Assembly (NCBI RefSeq): GCF_900231165.1
Contig: NZ_LT960614.1
Span: 3,969,501 to 4,033,500 of the forward strand
Reading direction: 5' to 3'
DNA from: Hartmannibacter diazotrophicus
GTDB lineage: Bacteria; Pseudomonadota; Alphaproteobacteria; Rhizobiales; Pleomorphomonadaceae
DNA: 64,000 bases
The notes beneath the pieces were generated by a model. It was not told where the DNA came from and searched no databases. It saw only the letters and a list, made by a program, of their open reading frames with translations. A program made the position numbers and the translations under genes. This document shows positions 1 through 8,428 of this stretch, piece after piece. Numbering within the stretch: position 1 is the first letter of the stretch; each line of letters begins with the position of its first letter.

Positions 1-1
1 C

Positions 2-973
2 GGCGCCGTCGACAAGCATGTCGGCAAGTTCCAGGAGGCCCACACGGGCACGCTGTTCCTCGACGAGGTTGGCGAGCTACCGCTCGACATCCAGGTCAAG
101 CTGTTGCGCGCGATCCAGGAAGGCGAGATCGACCCCGTCGGCGCCCGCCGGCCGAGCAAGGTCGACATCCGGCTGATCTCGGCCACCAACCGCAACATGA
201 TCGAGCTGGTCAAGGAAGGCCGCTTCCGCGAGGACCTTTACTACCGCCTCAACGTCTTCCCGATCATGATCCCGCCGCTGCGCGAGCGGCGCGACGACAT
301 TCCCGGTCTCACCCGCCATTTCATCGCCCGCTTTGCCGCCGAGGAAGGCAAGAGGCGCGTCAGCGGACTTTCGGCCGACGCGCTCGACCTTCTGATGAGC
401 TACTCCTGGCCCGGCAACATCCGCCAGCTCGAGAACACGATCTTCCGCGCGGTGGTTCTTGCCGACGGCGACACGCTGACCGTCGACGAGTTTCCCCAGA
501 TCGCGGCCCAGGTCGGTCATATTTCGGCCATGCGCCGTGTCGAGCATCCCGCTGTCGAACCGATGGCAGGCTTCGCCTCGCCGTCGTCCGCTACACCGAG
601 CCCCGCCCTCGACGGCCAGCTTCCGCTCGACGGCATGATCGGCAAGCCGATCGCGGGCAGCTGGCGCGACCAGCAGCCGCCCGCCGACCGGCACGCCGGC
701 GATGCGATGGAGTCGCCCATGATCGGGCAGGCCATCGCCAATGGTTCCAGCAATGCCGCGCCCTTCGGTTACCTGCGCACGCTCACCGATGACGGCCACA
801 TCCGGACCCTCGAAGCGCTGGAGGCGGACATGATTCGCCTCGCCATCGAGCACTACGGAGGTCGCATGGCGGAGGTCGCCCGGCGGCTCGGAATCGGCCG
901 TTCGACCCTTTATCGCAAGCTCCGCGAGTACGGTATCGACGAAACAGACGTCGCAACTGTTGCAGCGGAGTGA
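2..973 (+). CDS. Sigma-54-dependent transcriptional activator, C-terminal part (5' end outside window)
   Basis: This is the end of an NtrC-type activator of RNA polymerase carrying sigma-54. The frame is open from base 2 of the window. Visible are the end of the AAA+ ATPase domain with Walker B (GTLFLDEVGELP), the sensor region RLISATNR, REDLYYRLNVF and the arginine-finger/sensor-II stretch SWPGNIRQLEN. After a linker of roughly 100 residues comes a Fis-type helix-turn-helix at the end (AEVARRLGIGRSTLYRKL). The GAFTGA loop and any receiver domain lie outside the window. The linker between ATPase and HTH is long and low in complexity. The gene ends 86 bases before an L,D-transpeptidase on the same strand; co-regulation with it is possible but not shown. 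Confidence 0.93.
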   Translation, partial: GAVDKHVGKFQEAHTGTLFLDEVGELPLDIQVKLLRAIQEGEIDPVGARRPSKVDIRLISATNRNMIELVKEGRFREDLYYRLNVFPIMIPPLRERRDDIPGLTRHFIARFAAEEGKRRVSGLSADALDLLMSYSWPGNIRQLENTIFRAVVLADGDTLTVDEFPQIAAQVGHISAMRRVEHPAVEPMAGFASPSSATPSPALDGQLPLDGMIGKPIAGSWRDQQPPADRHAGDAMESPMIGQAIANGSSNAAPFGYLRTLTDDGHIRTLEALEADMIRLAIEHYGGRMAEVARRLGIGRSTLYRKLREYGIDETDVATVAAE

Positions 974-1059
974 CGCGCCAAAGTGAATACAGCCCGCGTT
1001 CTCAAGTGTTCTTGCCTTTCCAGCCGGCTCCGGTCCAAACAGGGGCACGAGGTTTGATA

Positions 1060-2712
1060 ATGAATCGTCTGATCATTTCCGTTTCTGTTGCCACGATTGC
1101 CGCCGTCGCGCTCGCCCAGCCGAGTGCCCATGCCGCGCCCGGTGCCGTCATGTCGCCGGTCGCGCTGCAAACGCCGATCGAGCCGGTCACCGATCCGGTT
1201 CCCCAGGACGGCGTCGCCCTTGCGATCGACAATTACCTCACGGATCTGACCGCGGACCCGGCCGGCACGAGCCGCTCGCTCGTCAAGGCGGTGACCGAGT
1301 TCTATGCCGCGCGCGCCAATGCGCCCGTGTGGACCGATCAGGGACGCATCACCGACCGGGGCCGTTCCGTGATCGCCACCATCCGGGACGCGAGCGAGGA
1401 CGGCATCGATCCGCGGCATTTCGATCTGCCGACGATCCCCGAAGACGCCGCGATGCCGACGTCCAACTGGGCGACCGCCGAGATCGACGTCAAGCTGACC
1501 GTCGCGGTGCTCGACTATGCCAAGCGGGCCATGTCCGGCAGTGTCGCGCCGTCGCAGATCAGTGACATGATCACGCGCCGCCCGCCGCAGGTCGACCCGC
1601 AGGAAGCCCTGACCCGGCTGGCCGATGCGACCGATCCGGGCGCCGTGCTGGAAGCCTTCAATCCGCCTCAGGATGGTTTCCGCCGTCTCAGGGCCAAGCT
1701 GGCCGAGGTGCGCCAGCAGGATCGAGAGGCAACGCCGGTCACCGTGATCCCGGTCGGCCGCTCGCTGCATCCGGGCATGCGCGATGCCCGTGTCGCCCTC
1801 CTGCGCACCCGCCTCGGCGTGCCGGAGACCCAGGTCGATTCGGACATCTACGACAGCGAACTGGAAGCCGCCGTCCGCGCCTTCCAGCAGAGCAAGGGCC
1901 TGACCGCCGATGCCGTCGTCGGCCCGAATACCCTTGCCGTCCTCAACGGCGAGGCGCGCGACAAGGAATCCGAGATCATCGCCAACATGGAAATGTGGCG
2001 CTGGATGCCGCGCGACCTTGGCAACGACTACATTTTCGTCAACGTGCCGAATTACGAGGTCTCGATTCGGCGCAACGGCAAGATCGTCCATGAGGCACGC
2101 GTCGTCGTCGGCACGGTGAAGAACCAGACGCCGATTTTCTCCGACGAGATGGAATATCTCGTGGTCAATCCCTACTGGAACGTTCCGGTCTCGATTGCCA
2201 CCAAGGAGATGCTGCACCAGATCCAGAAGAACCCCGCGGCCTATTTCGCCCGTCATGGCTACGAGGCGCTTTACAACGGCCATGTCGTCGACCCCTCGAT
2301 GATCTGGTGGGACCAGAGCACGCTCTCCAAGGTCCGCATCCGCCAGCCGCCGGGCGAGGCCAATGCGCTCGGCCACATCAAGTTCATGTTCCCGAACGCG
2401 CATGCGGTCTACCTGCACGACACCCCGTCGCGCAGCCTGTTCCAGAAGGACTTCCGCGCCTACAGCCACGGCTGCGTGCGCGTGCAGGACCCCTTCGCCT
2501 TCGCGCAGGCGATTCTGGAGGATGAGCCGAACGTGACCCTTGCCCAGGTCAAGGGATTGATCGGCAAAGGCGAGCGCAGGGTTGACCTCGATCACCACAT
2601 TCCCGTGCACATCGCCTATTTCACGGCCTGGGTCGATGACGACGGCGCTCTGCAGATGCGCAACGACATCTACGGGCATACGGCCAGGATGAAGGCCGCG
2701 CTGGGGCTCTGA
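1060..2712 (+). CDS. L,D-transpeptidase (YcbB/LdtD-like) with peptidoglycan-binding domain
   Basis: Periplasmic enzyme that makes 3-3 cross-links in peptidoglycan or attaches proteins to it. The 550-residue product starts at an ATG preceded by a GAGG-type ribosome binding site and has a Sec signal peptide ending near AHA-AP. An N-terminal scaffold is followed by a peptidoglycan-binding repeat around residues 236-290 (LRTRLGVPE, AFQQSKGLTADAVVGPNT) and the YkuD catalytic domain, whose active-site motif SHGCVRVQDP places the nucleophile at Cys472 with His470 and Arg474. Size and domain order match LdtD/YcbB rather than the short ErfK type. It lies upstream of another cell-wall enzyme (DUF882). 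Family assignment is firm; the exact cross-link made is not. Confidence 0.93.
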   Translation: MNRLIISVSVATIAAVALAQPSAHAAPGAVMSPVALQTPIEPVTDPVPQDGVALAIDNYLTDLTADPAGTSRSLVKAVTEFYAARANAPVWTDQGRITDRGRSVIATIRDASEDGIDPRHFDLPTIPEDAAMPTSNWATAEIDVKLTVAVLDYAKRAMSGSVAPSQISDMITRRPPQVDPQEALTRLADATDPGAVLEAFNPPQDGFRRLRAKLAEVRQQDREATPVTVIPVGRSLHPGMRDARVALLRTRLGVPETQVDSDIYDSELEAAVRAFQQSKGLTADAVVGPNTLAVLNGEARDKESEIIANMEMWRWMPRDLGNDYIFVNVPNYEVSIRRNGKIVHEARVVVGTVKNQTPIFSDEMEYLVVNPYWNVPVSIATKEMLHQIQKNPAAYFARHGYEALYNGHVVDPSMIWWDQSTLSKVRIRQPPGEANALGHIKFMFPNAHAVYLHDTPSRSLFQKDFRAYSHGCVRVQDPFAFAQAILEDEPNVTLAQVKGLIGKGERRVDLDHHIPVHIAYFTAWVDDDGALQMRNDIYGHTARMKAALGL

Positions 2713-2795
2713 CGAGGGTCCCTTTGCCTGCCGGCACCGCCCGGCAGGAGGCGCATCCACAACCCAAGCATGCTGCATGCATCGGTTTTCTGCGG

Positions 2796-2818
2796 CAGCC
2801 GGCAAAAAATGCCGGCTG
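2796..2818 (+). repeat. Perfect 9-bp inverted repeat downstream of the L,D-transpeptidase gene
   Basis: CAGCCGGCA and TGCCGGCTG pair perfectly around an AAAAA loop (2796-2804 with 2810-2818). A second, smaller hairpin (CTGCCGG/CCGGCAG, 2728-2747) sits directly after the stop codon. Neither is followed by a T-run, so these could be Rho-assisted terminators or mRNA-stabilising stems rather than classical intrinsic terminators. Confidence 0.45.
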
Positions 2819-2834
2819 TGTCCGCTTTACGTAT

Positions 2835-2862
2835 TTGACTCACGGGCTGAAGAGGCTAATGT
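2835..2862 (+). promoter_or_regulatory. Possible sigma-70-type promoter for the DUF882 gene
   Basis: TTGACT and TAATGT are separated by 16 bases, about 150 bases upstream of the DUF882 start. The leader between them and the gene contains the short palindrome ACGGTAAACCGT near 2930. Consensus matching only; no transcription data. Confidence 0.3.
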
Positions 2863-3009
2863 CCCCGCGCTGGGCCAGTCGTGAGCGCCCGACTGTTGCA
2901 TAGACGACAACCTGCACGGAAATGTTTTTACGGTAAACCGTGAATTAAGGATTTCGTTCGATTCTCTTATCTGGGGATGGAGCAACTCGGGCACACTCGG
3001 TAGGCTAAC

Positions 3010-4923
3010 TTGAAACAGTACTTTTCAATCTGTCGCAGCGTTCTCGGATGGGCAGGAAAGCAGGCCGGCAATGCATCGGCCGCCCACGGTGAAACGCTCC
3101 GGTCGTCGAGGGGGCACCAGGCCCTCTCCCGCAAGTGCCTCTCCCTGTCGGTCGCCGCCGTGCTTCTGCTGGGCCTTGCCGGTCTCGCTCCGGCCCGCGC
3201 CGCGGACGACAACAAGGTCCTCAGCCTCTACAATACGCACACGCATGAAAGCCTGAGGATCACCTTCAAGCGCAACGGACGCTACATTCCCGCCGCGCTG
3301 CAGGAACTCAACCGCTTCCTGCGCGACTGGCGCCGCAATGAATCGCGCAAGATGGACCCCCGCCTCTTCGACACGGTGTGGGAAGTCTACCATCTGTCCG
3401 GCTCCACGCAGCCGATCCATGTCGTCTCTGGCTATCGCTCGCTCGCCACCAACGATGCCCTGCGGTCCCGCTCCAAGGCGGTCGCCAAGCACAGTCAGCA
3501 CACGCTCGGCAAGGCCATGGACTTCTATCTGCCGGACGTCGGCGTCGCGAAGCTGCGCACGATCGCGCTTCGCATGCAGCGCGGCGGCATCGGCTACTAT
3601 CCGACCTCGAATCATCCCTTCGTCCACGTCGATGTCGGCAGCGTGCGCCACTGGCCGCGCATGACCCGCGCCCAGCTCGCCACGGTCTTCCCGGACGGCA
3701 AGACCGTGCACATCCCGAGCGACGGCAAGCCGATGCAGGGCTACGAGTTGGCGCTGGCCGAACTGAAACGCAACGCCCCGTCCAGCGCGCCGCTGGCCAA
3801 CCAGGCGCAGAAAAAGAAGTCGCGCGGTCTCCTCGCCTTCCTCTTCGACAGCGGCGAGGACGATGCCGAGGAGATCAGTGCAGCATCGGGCGAGAGCGAG
3901 AGCGATGCCGCTCCGGCCGCCAAGGCTCCTCCCGGTCGCGACCTGAGGTCTGCCCCCACGCAGCAGAAAATTGCTCCCCCTGCCCCGGTCATTGCCGGCC
4001 CGGCGCCGACCCCACCGGCCGCCCCCGTTCTGACCGCAGCCGAAACGCCCAGAACCGGTCCGGTCTTCGTGAACACGCCGCAGATGGCACAGGCATCCAT
4101 CCCGACGCCCGAGGCCGCGCCTGAAACGCCCGCACCGACCGTTCTCGCCTTTGCCGGCGGCAAGCCGCCGCAGCCGCGCGGCAAGCCACCCGAGCTTCTG
4201 GCCCTGATGGCCAGGGCCGAGGAAGCGCCGGCGAGCCCATCGGCCGAGCAAACGGTCGTGGCAGCGCTTGACGTGACGCCCCGGCAGCGCCCCGAACTGG
4301 CGCCCGAAGCCCCGGCAACGCCCGAACTCGTCGTCGCCGACGCCTCCGCCGACACGACCCCGGACAGGGAGCAGGTGGTGCTGACCATGCCGTCGACGCC
4401 CGATCCGCGCGCCGAGGCGCGCCAGGCCTTCGCCGCCGTCACCGGAGGCAAGGCGCCGGACGGCGACATCTCCGCGCTCGGCTACGCTGATGATTCGAGC
4501 ACGCTGACCGCCGCCGAAAGCAACGTCCTCGACAGCCTTTCGCAGCATCCCGGAGCAATCGTTCCGCCGTCGATGTCGGCAACGGCCGGCCTCGTCCTGC
4601 CGGCGGGCGCTGCCCAGAAGCCGAATGCAAGGCTCGACAGCGACCCGCTCACCCGCCTGACGCGCGTCGCCACCGTCGACGAGGCCTCCATCTACGACCA
4701 GCACGCCATGGCCTCCCTCGGCGACGAACGGAACTTTGTCCATCCGAACCAGCGCGACATGGCAGCCTTCCTCAAGAAGCCCGCTCTCGTCTTCGGCGCC
4801 GGCTTCACCGGCCAGCCCTATGGCGACCTGAAGATGGGGACCTTCGGCGGCGAGGCCGTGACCCGCATTCCCGTGCAGCATTTCGCGGGCGCGGAAGCCC
4901 GAGTGAAGCTCGCCAGCCGCTGA
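3010..4923 (+). CDS. DUF882 (YcbK/VanY-fold) cell-wall peptidase with long Pro/Ala-rich tail
   Basis: The 637-residue product has a signal sequence (hydrophobic core about residues 45-65, ending APARA) and an N-terminal DUF882 domain of the peptidase M15 type. The metal-binding pattern is visible: SGYRS at 140-144, His164 and Asp171 in SQHTLGKAMDF, and His206 in HPFVHVDVGSVRHW. About 400 residues of low-complexity Pro/Ala/Glu-rich sequence follow, ending with a short ordered region (FGAGFTGQPYGDLKMG). No ATG precedes the signal peptide in this frame, so the start is TTG with a weak AGG upstream. Together with the preceding L,D-transpeptidase it forms a cell-wall remodelling pair. The substrate bond (probably in the stem peptide) is inferred from the fold only. 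Confidence 0.88.
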   Translation: MKQYFSICRSVLGWAGKQAGNASAAHGETLRSSRGHQALSRKCLSLSVAAVLLLGLAGLAPARAADDNKVLSLYNTHTHESLRITFKRNGRYIPAALQELNRFLRDWRRNESRKMDPRLFDTVWEVYHLSGSTQPIHVVSGYRSLATNDALRSRSKAVAKHSQHTLGKAMDFYLPDVGVAKLRTIALRMQRGGIGYYPTSNHPFVHVDVGSVRHWPRMTRAQLATVFPDGKTVHIPSDGKPMQGYELALAELKRNAPSSAPLANQAQKKKSRGLLAFLFDSGEDDAEEISAASGESESDAAPAAKAPPGRDLRSAPTQQKIAPPAPVIAGPAPTPPAAPVLTAAETPRTGPVFVNTPQMAQASIPTPEAAPETPAPTVLAFAGGKPPQPRGKPPELLALMARAEEAPASPSAEQTVVAALDVTPRQRPELAPEAPATPELVVADASADTTPDREQVVLTMPSTPDPRAEARQAFAAVTGGKAPDGDISALGYADDSSTLTAAESNVLDSLSQHPGAIVPPSMSATAGLVLPAGAAQKPNARLDSDPLTRLTRVATVDEASIYDQHAMASLGDERNFVHPNQRDMAAFLKKPALVFGAGFTGQPYGDLKMGTFGGEAVTRIPVQHFAGAEARVKLASR

Positions 4924-4947
4924 GCGAATCGCTTTCGATCCAAAGAA

Positions 4948-4978
4948 AAAGCCGCCGAGATCATCGGCGGCTTTTTTT
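4948..4978 (+). terminator. Bidirectional intrinsic terminator
   Basis: AAAGCCGCCGA and TCGGCGGCTTT form an 11-bp stem around GATCA, followed by a T-run on the + strand and, read on the other strand, TTTTTCTTT. It sits between the convergent DUF882 and gapR genes and can serve both. Confidence 0.9.
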
Positions 4979-5010
4979 GTGCTGCGCTCGGACAGGCACG
5001 ACGGCGGCAA

Positions 5011-5271
5011 TCACTCCGTCGGCGAACCGATCATGCCGAGGGCGGCCATGTAGAGCTCCAGGATGGTCTCCTGCTCTTCGCGCTCGGCCGGGTCCTTCTT
5101 GCGCAGGCTGATGACCTGCTTCAGGATCTTGGTATCGAACCCGTTGCCCTTGGCCTCGCCGTAGACGTCCTTGATGTCATCGGCGATCGCCTTCTTTTCT
5201 TCTTCCAGCCGTTCGATGCGCTCCACGAACGCCTTGAGCTGTCCGGCGGCAACGCCCCCCGTATCCGACAT
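5011..5271 (-). CDS. gapR: GapR, DUF2312 chromosome-structuring protein
   Basis: 86-residue protein of the DUF2312/UPF0335 family. In Caulobacter GapR is an essential nucleoid protein that binds overtwisted, AT-rich DNA ahead of replication and transcription and stimulates topoisomerases. The sequence shows the expected layout: a short disordered N-terminus, a long charged helical part ([20 protein letters not shown]), then [19 protein letters not shown] and [12 protein letters not shown]. Length is normal for the family. It reads toward the strong terminator at 4948-4978. Family assignment is firm; function is carried over from Caulobacter. Confidence 0.93.
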   Translation of the reverse strand: MSDTGGVAAGQLKAFVERIERLEEEKKAIADDIKDVYGEAKGNGFDTKILKQVISLRKKDPAEREEQETILELYMAALGMIGSPTE

Positions 5272-5467
5272 AGTGCAACCTCTTGCTTGGTGGGTGGATG
5301 TTCCGATGCCATCGGCCGTCCGAGGCCTCCCCGGACAACGCCGACGATTGGAGGAACACCCGCAGATTTTTCATGAATGCCCCGGTACCTCTGAGGACGC
5401 CCCGGAGCGCAAAGCGGATGGCCGCTCGGCTGGCGCGAAAACTGCCATGCCGAAGGTACCGGTTTGG

Positions 5468-5782
5468 TTAATGATTTGGCTTGGCGACCTCGAAGGCCTT
5501 CTTCTGCTCGTCGCTGGCCTCGCTCTGGTACTTTGCCTTCCACTCCTCGTAGGGCATGCCGTAGACGGCCTCCCGGCTCTCGTCCTTGGTCACGTCGAGC
5601 CCGCGCTCGCCGGCCGCGTCGAGATACCAGTTGGACAGGCAATTGCGGCAGAAACCGGCCATGTTCATCAGGTCGATGTTCTGCACGTCCGTGCGCGTCT
5701 TGAGATGATCGACGAGGCGGCGGAAGGCGGCCGCCTGGAGTTCGATTTCCGTCTGGGGGTCGGGCTTGGTCACGATCTTCAT
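5468..5782 (-). CDS. DUF1244 family protein
   Basis: 104 residues, with the DUF1244 hallmark around residues 33-55: NIDLMNMAGFCRNCLSNWY, including a CxxC pair that could bind metal or be redox active. The C-terminus is acidic (YGMPYEEWKAKYQ). Its ATG overlaps the stop codon of the N-formylglutamate amidohydrolase gene by four bases (ATGA), so the two are translationally coupled. The biochemical function is not known to me. Confidence 0.9.
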   Translation of the reverse strand: MKIVTKPDPQTEIELQAAAFRRLVDHLKTRTDVQNIDLMNMAGFCRNCLSNWYLDAAGERGLDVTKDESREAVYGMPYEEWKAKYQSEASDEQKKAFEVAKPNH

Positions 5783-6603
5783 TCCTGTGAAAGTGCTGTC
5801 GGCTGACTGTCGGTCTTGGAACCATGAAGCCGGACGTCGCGCAAGTCCTTCGCGCCGAGCAGCGGCGGCAGAAGACGAAGGAATCGCTCGGTCCAGACCG
5901 CAACGCCCTCGGCGTCGCCGATCAGATCCTGGCGGACCTCGACGAGCGCGTGGGCAAGACCGCGCATGGTGCCGTGGCGATACATCGTGTCGTTTTTGAG
6001 AGCCCCTAGATAGGGTTCGTTGTCGCCGACCACCAGTCCCGCCTCGCTTTCGAGTGCCTGGATCAGGGGCACAGCCAGCCTCGGATCCCTGTCCCAGAGG
6101 ATGCCCGCGTGCCAGGGCCTGGCGAAAGTCTTCCAGAAGGGCGTAAAGCTGTGGATGGCGATGATCACCGGCACGGTTCCAAGCGCCAGCATTTCGTCCA
6201 GCATGGCGTCGATACGGAGATGATAGGGCCGGTGGAAGCGCTGGAGGCGCCGCTCGCGCTCGGCGGCATCGGCATACCGGTTGCCGGGAATGACCGCGCC
6301 GTCGGAAAGGCGCATCAAAAGGGTCGGATCGTCCTCGCCCCGGTTGGGATCGATGAGCAGCCGGGAATAGGTGGTCATGAGTGCCGGAGCCCCGAGACCG
6401 CGCGCAAGCGCCCGCGTCAGCGCGGCCGCGCCGATGTCGTAGGCGATATGGCGCGCGAACTCCGCCGCCGGCAGGCCGAGATCGCCATAGTCCGGCGGCA
6501 GGCGGTTGCTGGCATGATCGCAGAGCAGCAGCAGTCCGCGCGAAAGATCCCCCTCGATCACCTCGACCGGCTCGAACGCGGGCACACTCATCGAACGCTC
6601 CAT
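5779..6603 (-). CDS. N-formylglutamate amidohydrolase family protein
   Basis: Family enzymes hydrolyse N-formylglutamate to formate and glutamate, the last step of one histidine degradation route, though many members act on unknown N-acyl substrates. The 274-residue product shows the family motifs LCDHASNRLP, SRLLIDPNRGEDD and IIAIHSFTP, with the conserved histidines expected to hold the metal. The start at 6603 (MERSMSVP) has GGAG six bases upstream; 6591 is an alternative. No hut genes are nearby, so a role in histidine catabolism is not supported by context. It is coupled to DUF1244. Confidence 0.88.
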   Translation of the reverse strand: MERSMSVPAFEPVEVIEGDLSRGLLLLCDHASNRLPPDYGDLGLPAAEFARHIAYDIGAAALTRALARGLGAPALMTTYSRLLIDPNRGEDDPTLLMRLSDGAVIPGNRYADAAERERRLQRFHRPYHLRIDAMLDEMLALGTVPVIIAIHSFTPFWKTFARPWHAGILWDRDPRLAVPLIQALESEAGLVVGDNEPYLGALKNDTMYRHGTMRGLAHALVEVRQDLIGDAEGVAVWTERFLRLLPPLLGAKDLRDVRLHGSKTDSQPTALSQE

Positions 6604-6793
6604 TGTTGCTCCGACAGTCCGTCCGGCCAACACGCCGACGGCTGAAGACCTCCGTTCTTTCCGATCGCCGTGGACTTGGCAAGTCGCCGTTCGCCGTCCA
6701 CGACTTGCCGCTGGCAACAGGCCGCCGGGCATGTCATAGGAAAGCGCACCTGCGTGAGCCGAAGCGGAACGGCCGCATGCGCGAAGGATCGGA

Positions 6794-7705
6794 ATGACGG
6801 AAGTTGCGCCCCGGGCCGGGAACGAAGGCCTTGCCGGAATGCTGGCCATCCCTGCCCTTGTGGGCGGCGCCGTCGCCATGGGCATCTCGCCTGTCTTCGT
6901 GCGCGAGGCCGATGTCGGTCCCTTCGCCAGCGCCTTCTGGCGCATGGCGCTTGCCCTTCCCCCGCTTCTCGCCTGGGCGCTGGCCGAGGGCGGTCTTGCC
7001 GGGCTCCGCCGTGCCGCCGCGACGCCGGCGGTCTGGTTCGCCGGCCTCTTCTTTGCCGGCGACCTCTTCTTCTGGCATCTCGCCATCACCTATACGACGG
7101 TCGCCAACGCCACCTTCATGGCGACGCTGGCGCCGGTGTGGGTCGTGCTCTTCTCCCGCCTCGTCATCGGCGAGACGGTCGACAAGACGGTCTTCGCCGG
7201 GCTCGGCATCAGTCTCGTCGGCGCCGCCTGTCTGTTGGGGGGCAACTATCGCCTCAGCCCCGATCACCTGGTCGGCGACCTTTATGGCCTCGTCACGTCC
7301 TTCTTCTTCGGCATGTTCTTCCTCAGCGTCCGGGTGGCGCGGCGAAGCGTCGGCAGCGGGGCCCTCAGCATCCTCAGCGGCAGCGTGACGTGCGTCATCC
7401 TCTTCCTCGTCGCCGTTCCGCTGGAGCCGACCATGCTGCCCGCAAGCCTCTCCGGGCTCGGTGCCCTGGTGGCGCTCGGGCTGTTGTCACAAGTTGGTGG
7501 ACAAGGTTTGCTAGCCTATGCGCTTGGGCATCTTTCTGCCGCATTCTCGTCCGTTGTGATCTTCCTGGAGGCGCTCGCCGCCGCCTTCTTCGGCTGGCTG
7601 CTGCTGGGAGAGGGCCTGCGCGGCGACCAGATGGCCGGAGGCGCGCTGATTCTGGTCGGCATCTGGTTCGCCCGCCCCAGGCGCCCTGCCCCGCAGATGG
7701 CCTGA
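6794..7705 (+). CDS. DMT-superfamily EamA transporter
   Basis: 303-residue integral membrane protein with about ten hydrophobic helices in two EamA repeats (first about residues 15-145, with FWRMALALPPLLAWALAE; second about 160-295, with the conserved SSVVIFLEALAAAFFGWLLL). Members export metabolites or amino acids. A GGATCGGA ribosome site precedes the ATG. It is transcribed divergently from the N-formylglutamate amidohydrolase gene; the 190-base gap holds a GGCAAGTCG/CGACTTGCC inverted repeat (6678-6709) that could be a shared operator. Substrate unknown. Confidence 0.9.
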   Translation: MTEVAPRAGNEGLAGMLAIPALVGGAVAMGISPVFVREADVGPFASAFWRMALALPPLLAWALAEGGLAGLRRAAATPAVWFAGLFFAGDLFFWHLAITYTTVANATFMATLAPVWVVLFSRLVIGETVDKTVFAGLGISLVGAACLLGGNYRLSPDHLVGDLYGLVTSFFFGMFFLSVRVARRSVGSGALSILSGSVTCVILFLVAVPLEPTMLPASLSGLGALVALGLLSQVGGQGLLAYALGHLSAAFSSVVIFLEALAAAFFGWLLLGEGLRGDQMAGGALILVGIWFARPRRPAPQMA

Positions 7706-7975
7706 GCGGCCGCCCTCGCCAACCAGTCCCCTCACCGGCGAGCCAGCGATTTGACAAAGGATTTTGCCGGTGATCGACTGCCACGCCGCGGAAAAACAGA
7801 TTGCGCCGGACGAAGCATCGATAACAGGAATAGGCCGTTGACACTCCTAGTTGGTCGAAGCAAAAAGACGTGGCTCTGGCCGGTCGAAATGGTCGGAGCG
7901 GGAATGGGTCGGGATCACATCAATCGCAAGAGCAGGATAGCCCTGTTGCCGGGAAGACGGTTCACGGCGGCAGCT

Positions 7976-8428
7976 ATGAAATGGGTTGCCGCGCGCCAGA
8001 TCATGGCCGTCGCGGGGCTCGCCGCGATCGTCCTGACCTGCCTCACGTCTCAGCCGGCTCTGGCTGACCTGCGTCTTTGCAACAAGACGGAAACGACGGT
8101 CAGCATTTCGATCGGCTACAAGTCGAAGAAGGGATGGACCACGGAGGGCTGGTGGAACATACCGGGAGCCAAGTGCAACACGCTGATCCCCGGGCCCCTG
8201 GCCGCCCGCTACTACTACATCTATGCCGTCGACGCCAAACAGGGCGGTGAATGGGGCGGCAAGGCTTTCATGTGCACGCGCCGCAAGATGTTCACGATCC
8301 TCGGGACCGAGGATTGCGTGGCGCGCGGCTACGACCGAACAGGTTTTTTCGAGATCGACACGCAGGACCAGCGAAGTTGGACGGTCCAGCTGACGGAACC
8401 GACGCAAAAAGGAACGACCGCAAAATGA
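7976..8428 (+). CDS. DUF1036 secreted protein
   Basis: Start chosen at 7976 so that a signal peptide (MAVAGLAAIVLTCLTSQPALA core) opens the protein, giving 150 residues; in-frame ATGs at 7889 and 7904 are alternatives, the latter with a good GGAGCGGGA in front. The mature part is a DUF1036 domain with LRLCNKTETTVSISIGYK and GWWNIPGAKCNTLIPG and four visible cysteines that could form two disulfides. Function unknown. The stop codon overlaps the pyruvate kinase ATG (ATGA), an unusual coupling of a secreted protein to glycolysis. The 270 bases upstream hold no gene I can support. Confidence 0.85.
   Translation: MKWVAARQIMAVAGLAAIVLTCLTSQPALADLRLCNKTETTVSISIGYKSKKGWTTEGWWNIPGAKCNTLIPGPLAARYYYIYAVDAKQGGEWGGKAFMCTRRKMFTILGTEDCVARGYDRTGFFEIDTQDQRSWTVQLTEPTQKGTTAK

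Noticed and set aside
910-2805. Long open frame antisense to the L,D-transpeptidase gene, and similar ones across most genes
   Set aside because: Same G+C effect; rich in Arg, Gly and His with no recognisable motif or ribosome site.
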